This document shows, one piece after another, positions 34,469 through 45,637 of a stretch of 64,000 nucleotides of DNA. The stretch comes from Theocolax elegans (Eukaryota > Arthropoda > Insecta > Hymenoptera > Cerocephalidae), in NCBI GenBank assembly GCA_026168455.1, contig CM047425.1, positions 7,352,001 to 7,416,000 of the forward strand, read 5' to 3'. Each line of letters opens with the position of its first letter. Within the stretch, counting starts at the first letter, position 1. The translations under genes were made by a program, and so were the position numbers. The notes under the pieces are model-generated. The model was not told where the DNA came from. It saw only the letters and a program-made list of their open reading frames with translations, and searched no databases.

Positions 34469-37400
34469 CTTAAGTCAATCGGGCGTTCATAGTTTCTTTT
34501 TGTTTTTGCATTTCATTACGTTCCATTCGTCACGATCAAAATGTTAATTTTCAAACGTTTATCAGGTTTATATATATTTTTAACAAAATCGATTTTATAA
34601 AATTTGAAGATGATATAGTAATTTTACAACGATTATGCAGTATACTTGAAACGTAATGAATGTACATCGAATAGTTCTTAATATAAATGCAATCTATCTT
34701 CACTGCGGAATGTATGACGCCCATGATATCGCATTTAAAAAAAAACAATAATATTACGGTTTTTATACCCCTTTTACGTTTCACTAATTAACGCAGTATT
34801 GGTTTTTTTTCTTCATTTCATTTCACTCATTAATCGTTATTATTATTTCGTTTAATAATGTAAAGATCCGTGTCTATTGTAACAACTATTGCACTTATGA
34901 TTTGTTGTAACTGTAATATAATTAACGGTGTATAGAAGAAAGACTGTCAATATTTCTTAATAATTATAATATGATATTTTTTTTACGAAGGTACATTTAA
35001 TGCCTTTTCACGTTTCATTTTACGTCTGATTCCCCAATTGATTATCACACTCTTGCATCACCTAATTCACAAAACATGCACAAAATTTCTTTTCTCACAT
35101 TCACATTCACACATATTGTATATCTCGTTTCACAATTTCATTTTGATTACTTCCTGTTTAATTGTGAATTATTTTATTTATTTCTTGAGAAAATATATAT
35201 GGCGTTTATGCGTATTGTATAGATATAGATTTTTTTTTTCATAATACGTAGATTCATCATTAACATATATAATATTTGTTCGTGGCGTGTTAAAAAACAA
35301 AAAAAAGGGGGGAGTGGGAGGGATTATTTATAATTTCTTGTCGTGTGTGTGTATGTATACATGTGTGAGTGTGTTTTATATGTATATATTTGTATATATA
35401 TACATATAAGGTGTGTTTGTATGGTGATTTTTACGTGCGATTTGTAACGTTTAGTCAAAGTTTCTCCTTAAACAGCCGAAAGAAAATGGAAATTTTATGT
35501 TTTCGATCCTAGACTGCTTCGAACAATGATTCTTTTAAATTTTTCACACAAATAAAAGAATGGTAACGGATCTCGCCTTGTATACTGCTAAAAATTTCTT
35601 TTTCTTTTTGCTCTCTTTCCTTCATGTTCTTTTCGAATACAAGAATGTCTTTTTATATATATATATATTTTTTTTAATAGCATCGGGCAATTCCTCACGT
35701 TTCGCGTTACTAAATTTTAAAACCAAACTTTAGTGGGAAGCTGTCCCTCCAGAAGACCAGCCAGAAAAAGCAATTTCCTTTTTTCTCTTCAATTTATTTA
35801 TCTTCTTTTTGAATCTACTTTATGCCAAAGAAAAGTGACCTCGAAAATTTTGTCTCATTGTACACAATACTAAAATTTTTTCCCTTTGAAATCGATCGTT
35901 GCGGTCCGAAAGATTTATGATTTGATACATCACGAAAGATTTTTTTTTTTTCCTTGTTTTCCTCTTTCCATTTAGCGGACTCTTGCACGCGCTTTTTTAA
36001 AGGGTAAATTTGCATCTGGAGGGAAGCCGCCTACTATTTTTCAGTGCCTTAATGCCTATGTACTTTATTTCCTATGCTTTCTTGTACTAATAATGATTAT
36101 CCGTATATGTAATATGTATTTAGTAAACCTTTAAATATTATCCACTAAAAAAAACACCGTATATTTCTTTATTAAAAAAAATCGCCAAATATTTTTCAAT
36201 GTGCCTTACGCGCTTTTAATATAACTTCGAAAAAGTGAAAAAGTGGGGTAAACATTCAATAAGCAGGGAGATACGAAAAAAAATAGGAAGGAGAGAAAAG
36301 ATATTCATTTGATATAGATTAAACGTCTGGAACGTTGTATTTTCTATACAAATGAAATTTTCTCTTCGTCGCTATTTCTTTCTCTGAGAGTTCTATTTGA
36401 CCATATTGCAGTATTCGTTTTTCCGAAACTATCGAAAAATGTGATTTTCCGAATTCCGAGAGAAAAAGTGTTGCTCCGTGGAGTCATGCAGTAAAATGGG
36501 GTTGGGGGGCTAACAAATTAGGTGAGAAGTGTAGTTTCTATTTTTTTCAAAGTCGAAAAAAAACAAGAAAAAAAGCATGAAAAAATCAACTATAGAGTAA
36601 GTATATATATATAATCTATATAGAGACATATATATACATGTATGTAATACGAAATTAACTGGAAAATAACAACGAATGCTTTGCTTTAAAAAGGTATGCA
36701 TGAAATCTCTCGAAGTATAGCAAATCAGCAATCACCATCGAAGACACAAAAAAACTAGAAGTTAATAGTAGATATTAATACCAGAAACATTAATAGTAGT
36801 AGGGGGTAAGGTTATATAGTAGAAGAAATTTATGTGTAGAATAGTAGTGATTATAAAATAGTTTTAACTAAAATAGGAAAAAAAAAATATTATTGTGAAG
36901 ATTATCGTAAAATTGAGACTCGTTTCGGCAATGTTATGTTTAAACTCTCGGTTCACCCTTCACGACTATTTCCCTACCTCTACAAAACTCATTCGCGAAT
37001 TTTCGATACGAGTCTCTTGGCGAAAGAAATATATTTAAAAAAAAAAGAATAGCAATTACGAAGTGAATGCAATCGCGACGGAAGTTGTTTCCGACGCCGG
37101 TGCGGACTTCTATTAAAAAAAAAACAAAATTCTTAAGCATCAATTATTACAAGTATCAATAAACGATTAAGTGGCGGATCGACGTCGTGTCGATCCCTGC
37201 TATCGACTATTACTTATTTTTTTAATAACCATTATTTCAATATGCATGCAACCATGTTTCATTTACACATATCATTACTTTTTTTTAAATTATTATTATT
37301 TTTAAATCTATGTTCGGTGTGAATTCGGGCAAAAATCCAGCGATGTGCTGGTTCTGCGCGCAAATGTCCTTTCTTTATCTCTCATTGTTATTATTATTTA

Positions 37401-37950
37401 TCCGTAGATATATTAATATCCAGTTTGTATCATTTTTTTTTCCTTTGCTTTCTATAAGAGCTTCAGCTTTTTTGTCTCTCAATACTTAGTTTTTGACTTC
37501 CCTGATCTGCAGCGATTGGATCCTATATATATATACATATACATGTATATATAATTAATGCATGATTCTTCAAAGTATCGTTTTCTTTCTTCTGCACTGT
37601 TATTTTCGACGTAGAGGTCTTTTGGTACTTTATCGTGCTTGATTCTTGCAGGATCGGTTTATAGTTTTGCGCAGTGCCATTTACTCTTTTCAACCTTCAT
37701 CGAGCGGAAGGGAAATTTATATATATATTATTATCTACCGGTCCTTCTTTAACTACCAATAGTTTTTTGATAATGAAGAAAAATTATAATAATTTCTTCG
37801 TTACTTTTGTAATTAATATTTCTTCTTGGCAGTTTTGGAGAAGGGTCGATTTTTATTTGTAATTTCGATGAAAACTAATGATCGTTCTCATTTTGGAGTA
37901 AAAATGAAAATTTTGGGTTTAAGTATTAATGATTGCGCTGACGGCATATT

Positions 37951-37999
37951 TGCTTCTTCTTCTTCTTCTTTTTTTTTCTTCTTCTTCTTATCGTATTCT
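37951..37999. repeat. (CTT)n simple repeat
   Basis: Runs of ttcttcttcttc on both sides of a poly-T tract. Low complexity; overlapping short ORFs (Ser/Phe or Lys-rich) are artefacts. Confidence 0.8.
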
Positions 38000-40900
38000 C
38001 TAGATACAATTTACTGTGTGTGCTCGTTCTTGTTTTTTTTTTCTTCACGGAGAAAAACTCGCTTAGCCTCCCGAGATACTTTACGGTTTCGCAAATTCTT
38101 GGCAGTGAGGCGTTTTTTATTTTTGTTTCATCCGAGTTGTTGTGCACCAAATTCGGCTGATCAATATATTATTGCATCCGTAACGTAGAATATTTGTAAC
38201 GTTCATCCGATTTAGAGATTTATTTTCTTTTTCTTCTTCTTAAACTGTATTATTCACCTTTAATAACTATTTAATTGTCTGTATATGTATATATATATAT
38301 ATTTATAAATATATATAACTATTTACAAAGTAGCTGTTTGTAGTAAAGAATAAAGTTATTACATATCCGCGCGGTTTGCCCATTAATGCCCATTCGTCGG
38401 CAACAATTAGATAATAGATAATATATTAATACACTCTAGAACGCGTCTTTGTTATATCCAGCTAAGAGTTTGTAAAAAACGAAACAAAAATGCAAACAAT
38501 TATCATAAATAGAATTTATCTCTATACTTTTGGAGGTAAATTCTCTTTACTTTTAATTAATTTCACCTTTCGTTTCGCCTTACCAAAAATCCTCTTAAAT
38601 TAAGTATCTCTTAATATTTTTTTAAATATTTTTTTACGTTACTAATTGCTTTTATCAATCATGTATTTCAATATATTATCTGTTTACCGATTATATATCA
38701 CTTGAACCAACTTTTCTCCTCCCCCCGTTCTCTTACTCAACAACAATGCCCAACTGTATGCTTTATAAGGCCCTCGATGTCGTCCAAAACGCGTCGAATC
38801 AAATTGCCGTCCGACTCGCTATCTGGCGAATTTATTAACGGTCGTTCAATTATTACAATTAGATTTCCTTAAACTAAAATTAATCAATCAAGTTCGATCA
38901 ATATAACATTAACAGAGAATAACAAGTAAATCTATACATTATACCGATAAAAATAATATTGATAGTTAATTGCGTTTACGGTCGTTTAATCAATATACGT
39001 GAATCAGTCGGCAATTTGTTCGAAAGCGATCTGATCGACGATTTAGATTTATACGATATTCGTACAACTACCCTGATCGTAGCGCGTCATCACATATCGC
39101 CGCGTTTCGTCCCCTTTCTTTATCTTCTTCTTCTACTTCTTTTTTTTTTTTTAAGAAAACGAAAAGTAAAATCACTAACACTAAACCCAAAAGAAAATCT
39201 TCTTTTCACAAATGCTTATCAACTAGTGTTTTATCCTTAAAATTAATAACCATTTATATCCTTTCCAACGGCGTTGCCCGCAGAAAAGTGAAAACGATTT
39301 TTCATAAAATCTCCTCCCGCTTCGACTCCGCGAAAAAAGGTAACTTTCGTTCAATTGGCTACCTGCTTATAATGAATTATTATTTATACGTGGCCTTACA
39401 GCAGTGTTCATCTTTGTTTTCCGTTGCTTTCCCGTTTGTCTCGTGATGATTGCTGCAACTGTACATTTAGTAGCGTTTTTATACGCATATACATATACTT
39501 TAATTGTCCGGTGCTGCTGCTTTTTTTCCTTTTTAAAGTACTGAAGTACGACGTATTTCAACGCCGGAAGTTGAAACCTCGAGTATGTATTATATACCTG
39601 TGTGTTTCTCAATTAAGAGCTTCCGGGGTTTCTTTTTTATTTATTTATTTATTTTTTTTCACGATTCTGTATGATTTTTTGCTTTTTCCTTGGTTATACA
39701 TCGCGAATCGCGTAGTAGTTACGCGTTAGACGCGGCAATGCTCGTTCAGTTCTGATCTGGTTGTTTTTGTTTCTTCTTTTTGTCACTATTCTTTTAACTC
39801 TAAATTTTAGTATCGAAATTTTGGTTTCTTCTTCGTTTTTTGTTTCTGGGCTCTCGGGATTCCGTTAGTGTGGAAATGCTTTTATTACGGTGGTACTCGT
39901 CTTTTTAATATACTCTGTGGTCATTTCTTCTTTCTTTTTTTGATTTTCGTTCCTGTGAGAAGTTGTACACCCGAAGTCACCCCGCTCCAAATAATTATTT
40001 TGTTTCTTACTATATTATTTAAATAAATAATGGAAAGTATTTTATCGATATCCTATTCTTCTTCTTTTTTTTTCATCTTTATCGTTAATATTAGACGCGA
40101 TACTTTTTCTTTTCTTTAATTTGTATTTTCATTTTTAAATAAACTAACATTTAAAATTTAGAGTTTAAGCGATTTTGTACATAGTTCATATCTTTTTTTC
40201 ACTTTATAGCGGCAAATCCCCGACCGCCATTCAATTTAAATTTTTTATTACATTTCTTAGAATCATCTATAACTTTAAAGACTCACTCTTATTATTTTTT
40301 GCTCTCTTTTAAGTTCCTATATTAATAATTCATTATTAATTTGTTTTTCTCTTTAATCTCCACGCGTCACAATTTCTAATAATTAATTTCTCTTTAATTT
40401 GTACATTTATCTTTTTTTTGTCTATCTCGAGCGTGCTTTTGGGATTTTTCTGCGGCAATTCTTGCTTTTTTTGTTGCTTGTCGATTTACCGTCTCCTTTG
40501 TCATATGCATCGATGAGACTTCGAAAAATTATACATGTTTTATTTTTCCTGCTTCTGAAGTGCGATTATGTCGTACAAGCGTTTCTTTTCCAAGATCATG
40601 AAAAAGTAATATCCAAAATTTCTCTTTCCTTCATTTTGTGTTTCACACGTGTTGGCTCGTATACGCGGGATTTCGCTTATTGTTTTACTTACTCATATAT
40701 AAACTTTTCGAGGAAAAAGAAATCGTCGAACGCGACGAACGAACGAGCACGTTAATTGGTCGATACATGCGCCGTGCATATTATTTTTTAGTTTTGTTTG
40801 ATTTTTTGTTTCAGCTGATGCTGGCTTCTCAGCGTTCTTTCTTTTTGTTTTATTGTGTGGAACTGTTCTTTAAAGACTCAGGTCCGAAAGGGTGTGGGGG

Positions 40901-43888
40901 GGACGGGAATGATAAAAGTTGCTCTCATTTTTTTGTTTTCTGTTCTCTTCTTCGCTTTCGGTGCAATAGAAAAAAATGCTTTTTCTTGCAAAAGTATGTT
41001 GCATCCTAAACTGGTCGGAAAAAAGGTCTTCTGCTCTTTCTTTTCTTCCTCCTTGAGAATATTAGAAAATTTCGGCTGACTAAAAAAAAAATAAAAAAAA
41101 AAATACAAGAGGAGCGTCGAATTTTTTCCAATGCATTAACTGGTTACTTTCAGAAATGTCGAACGGAGTGTTTTTTTTTTAGTTTAAAAAATGCCCTTCG
41201 TATATTTGTTGCATGCAGTTTTTTTTACTTGCTGTATATGGAACTTGTGAGATTTCTGTATATACGATTATCGCGCATCGAGTTATATTCTACGTATATA
41301 CGATTACGGCGTATATATATAGGATATACCGTCCTCGAAGGCGATAGCCCAGTGATTAGTTTTTATGATTTTCTCCTTAATCCCTTGGCACTTTCGTTTT
41401 ACTAACATTTTTTTTTAAATTTTTTCTCTTAAAACTCTTTTATATGTTCTTAACTGTCACTTACGTATCTGATATTTCACTTACTTGCCTTTCGTTCCTA
41501 CCGTTCGTATGTTCTTTTAATTATTTCTTTTTCTTTTTAAATATTTACGCTTGATAAATAATTCGACAAGCGGAGGCCGGAGACGAAAACGCACACGCTA
41601 AAGATCGGCTACATTGTTGCTTCAATAATAATTAATTAATTTAATATATTAATAATATATATAAGTTAAAAAATGGACTAATACTCTTGCGTGAGTCTTT
41701 CGTCTACGGTCTCGCAGCGCCCACCACATCATCGAAATATATTAATTATATTATACAATTTTTTTTTCATATCCGACTACGTAATGCTCAGTCGTACCCG
41801 CGGCGCCGCGTCTCTCTGTAGTGCAAAAAACTACTCGACGAGCGCCGATTCCAACGTCATCCATTCACGGTTACAACAGTCGTACTCGTCGCAATCATTC
41901 GTTATTTGTTTATACGCTATATTACTTATCGTTTGACGTAAAAAAAAAATTAATCACCCGTACTTTCGTCCATTTTCACACGCGCTTACAATCATACCAA
42001 ACACTTACACGTCGCGCACCCAATCGATCCCATTTAATATCGTTAAAATTCATTAAGTTATTAAAAAACATGTAACAAAAAAATCGAAAAAAGAAAGATT
42101 CCGCTCAGATCTTTCCAACAATGTATCAAAAATAAACGTATACTCTTAGCTCTTTGTTTCACCTTTGCTTTTTTTTACTCTCTTTCATTCCCTAACTCCC
42201 CTTTTTCTCTACATCATCTCTAGCTTCTATCATTTCTCATTTTTTAAATATTTAATCCTCCGCGCGCCCTTTCGATTATATAAATATACACACATTTACG
42301 CGAGAGAAAGATAAAGATAAAAAGAGAACGAACGAAGAAGAAGCATTTTAAGGAGGACTGTTATCTTTTTATAACTCTGCATCTCTTCGTTCCTCTCTTA
42401 TATCTTCTCTTTTAATTTGTTTTCTCATTTACTTATTTCTTATTACTCTTCTCTACTTTCCCTCCCGGACAATTATCCATTGTAGTTTCATAAACTCTCG
42501 TCATTATTATTTTTCTTTTTTTAAGTTTTTGTACTAAATGTATACCGAGTGCCAACAAATTTAACATGGACGAGAAGTGTTCCGTGTGTCGTTTGTGGCT
42601 TGCGAATCCTCTCTTAGAGAAGACAATTCGCGGTGAAACGTGTTTCTGTTTCAGTGGAAGATTAAGCACACGATAAATCAACGATTCAATGTTCTTTCAC
42701 TCGGACCAGATAGAATTTTTCGATCAACTCTCGTGTGAACTTGAGCGATATCGATTAAATCGATGCGATCGCAAAGTATATTCGAACGAAGAATCGCGAG
42801 ATTTTACGCGCGTGTAAGTTTGGACAGTCCGATATTTCGTTTTGAATTTCATTTTTGTTTTTTTGATTAGGACATTACCGATGCACAAGAAAACATTCGG
42901 TGACGATGTGCTGAGAATGCCGGTGAGACCGTAATATAGTTGTAATGTAAACACTTACTAAACTTGATTCAATGATAATATGAATATTAATGAATTTTTC
43001 TGATGAAATATGATTGTTACAATGCGAAATGTATTTCGATTGATTATTTAATTTGGCAAAGAATGATCGAGCAAATAATATAGTCAAATATTTTGTAATT
43101 TTTTTTTTCTATTTCACATTTTAATGTACGAAAATGTAATTTTGAAATTTATAACCAAAACATATTATCGATGACGGATGTCTGCGGTGTAATAATTATC
43201 GTTTTTGCAAGAAATTAATAAGATTGAATTCGAATTGACGAATTGAAACAAATTACAAATTCAACGCTCGTTAAATATATATTTCATCGGTTACAAATCA
43301 GGAATAATAAAAGTTTATTAAGAACATCGTTAATTCATGAAATAGTTTAACAATTTAATGATATTATTAATTGCACACAGTTGGATGCAAAATGTATAGA
43401 AGTTATTTACTCTGTATATAGAAAACAAAATCAGATTGCCAACATTGATAGTTTGCAAGTAAAAAAACAATGGGTGTCGACGGCGTAATTACAATAAGAC
43501 GAATTACCGCATCCACCGACTACCTTATGTTTTCTCAGTATAATTGGTATTCTCTTTCACGTATCCGTGAAATATCTAATCCTGCATTGTTATTTCATTT
43601 TCAATTATAAGAAAGATACAGTTTCCTAAAAGACTAAATATTCCTCGAGGTTTCTATTATTTACTTTTAGTTTTATCTTTGTTTATGCCCATTTGTGTTA
43701 TCAGTTTAGTATGTTCACGCCTCTGACGCGACAACCTTAATCGATAATTAATTACTTATCAATTAATAGTATTACTTTTCTTTTCGACACTCGCACACTC
43801 ACACATTGTTACATTCATGGTAAAGTAAAAATCCCTGAAGACTTTATACACGTTTATGTATGTACATACATATGTAGATACGTAGATA

Positions 43889-43925
43889 TAGATATATATA
43901 TATATATATATTTATATATAAATAT
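43889..43925. repeat. (TA)n microsatellite
   Basis: A run of more than ten ta units followed by tttatatata, within a wider tacata/tatgta-rich stretch (about 43855-43990). Confidence 0.85.
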
Positions 43926-45308
43926 ACAGATATACATACATATGTGCATATGTACCTACATACAAAGCCATGTATATTTATATACATCCGTGACTCAACT
44001 CTACAAACCTACAAATCGAATCCATTAATATTTACTCTCACCCGCGCAATCCGTTGGCTCTTCGATAGGAAGAGGTAACAACGGTATTTCGAACGTTCCA
44101 TTTACTCGTCTTACAATCCTTCCTCTCTTCCACTTCCGCTAACGCTTTATTTTTCTTTTTCTTTTTTTTTTCACTCAACCGAGTTTTCGCAAGGAACTTC
44201 ACTAATACGAAAAAAAACTTTGTTTAACCGCTTCTTTGGTATGACGACGCAAAGTTCGGCACTGCCGAATATCCCATCGCGTCTTCGCCGGAGCCTCGTC
44301 CTTCCGCCCCTCTTCTTCTTTAATCATTTTACTTATCTTTTCTCTTCTTCTTTCTTCAATAATCATTATCGTAAAATCCTAGTGTTCTACGTAACTGTGG
44401 ATGATATATTGGATACTTCGATGGAGTCTCTGGAAAAACGTGGCATGCGGTTGTCTCATCTTCTTCATCTTTTTTCTTTATTTGGTATATTCCTCACGGT
44501 TGCTAATCGAAACGAGCCGAAGTGGTAAACTACTTTCGCTTTTATTCATCTGGATTCGTATGTACAAGTTGTGTACGTTTTAGTTATATATGCTTGAACT
44601 GATGATGGCGATCGGCTGGCAGTTGTTTCCTTTTTTTCACTTTTATATTCTTTTGAAGCTTTTCAAATGTTCATTTGTTTTTCTTTTTCACTTTTAAATG
44701 TCGTATGTGTAGGTTTTTGATTAGGTTTGATTATCTTCCTGGGTTGTATTAGGTAGTGCTGGTTAACTCGATTGCGTAGCTCTAGCAATCGTCGTACCCA
44801 CTGTAAGTGTAGTAATAGCAATAGCGGCAGTATATTTATGCAACAGTTTTTCTCTTTCGATATACGTAAGTGTGCAATCGTTTCCTTAACATCTCTCTCC
44901 TTGTATATAATAATTGTAATATTATAAACTTTAATATTAGGTAGATTTGTTTAGTTCGGCTTCTTATCCACCATCCGCTATCTTCGTGTTCTTCTTTCTT
45001 CACTCCTTTTTTTTCATTTAATCTTCTGATTCATAGTTTAATTATTATTTTATTTATATCTTTAACCGTAATGAATGAGGTAATAAGGTTGTGTGTTTGT
45101 GTGTAGCTTTGTTTTTTCATCCCTTCATCTTCTTCTCATCATTATTATATCAACATGCATTCTTCATTATCGTCCACAATATTCATCATCATTAATATTT
45201 TTAACTTTATTTCTTTGACCGTGACCTCGGCCGAAGCGCGACAAACAATCTCCTTTACACACATCATCCTCCACTATTACAAATAAAAAAAAGAAAAACT
45301 TGCACATC

Positions 45309-45315
45309 GAGGTAG
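45309..45315 (-). promoter_or_regulatory. let-7 seed match close to Imp stop codons
   Basis: gaggtag on + gives CTACCTC on the Imp strand, 17 bases past the stop of the alternative terminal exon and about 320 bases past the stop of the main form. let-7 regulation of Imp is known from Drosophila; here it is only a seed match. Confidence 0.4.
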
Positions 45316-45331
45316 CTGGTGTTTGTTGTAT

Positions 45332-45416
45332 TTAGCTGCTGTGTTGTTGTTGTTGAGGTTGTGGTTGTGGTTGTGGTTGTGGTTGTGGTTGTTGTTGCTG
45401 TTGGCGTTGGTTGTAT
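45332..45416 (-). CDS. Imp: Candidate alternative C-terminal exon of Imp (Q/P-rich)
   Basis: Upstream of it on the minus strand is a pyrimidine-rich tract ending in CTATTATACCAG, a credible acceptor. The main Imp frame ends CAG AGT CAG TAA; a donor CA|GTAACC overlaps that stop codon. Splicing 45642 to 45416 removes a 225-base intron, keeps the frame (CA plus A gives Gln), removes the stop and adds about 28 residues starting YNQRQQQQQPQPQ and ending HSS at a TAA (45332-45334). The tail is encoded mainly by a CAACCA hexanucleotide repeat. The donor is non-ideal (A at -1), so this may be a minor form or chance. Frame agreement has a one-in-three chance probability. Confidence 0.45.
45342..45412. 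repeat. (GTTGTG)n hexanucleotide repeat
   Basis: Repeated gttgtg units on + (cacaac on -), changing to gttgtt at both ends. On the Imp strand it encodes alternating Pro-Gln if the alternative exon is used. Confidence 0.85.
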
Positions 45417-45637
45417 CTGGTATAATAGTAGAGAACAAAAAGAGGGCCCAGGCCGAGGTTCACGGACGACCTTCCATCTCCGAGGTTAGTCTTGTTGTTG
45501 GATCCTAATCGTTTTCTTACTAACATCTTCAAACTAATGATTGATCTTCGTTTCTATATAATATACTTGGTGCTTCCTCCTATGTCATCAATGATCGATT
45601 TGCTTAAAGAATTTCGAATCGCTTGGTTCAGGGAGGG

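Larger units (their letters stand above)
30471..45331 (-). other. ORF-poor tract, candidate long Imp 3' UTR / intergenic
   Basis: Nearly 15 kb with no ORF that looks like protein. Much of it, especially about 37.2-45.3 kb, has T and C well above A and G on +, with many ttctt/ctttt tracts; 36.2-36.9 kb is an exception and is A-rich. It lies directly downstream of the Imp stop codons. Neuronal transcripts of Imp in Drosophila are known for extended 3' UTRs, so a long UTR is plausible, but the sequence alone cannot show transcription. A tttatt word (AATAAA on -) at 30471-30476 could be a far end. Confidence 0.4.
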
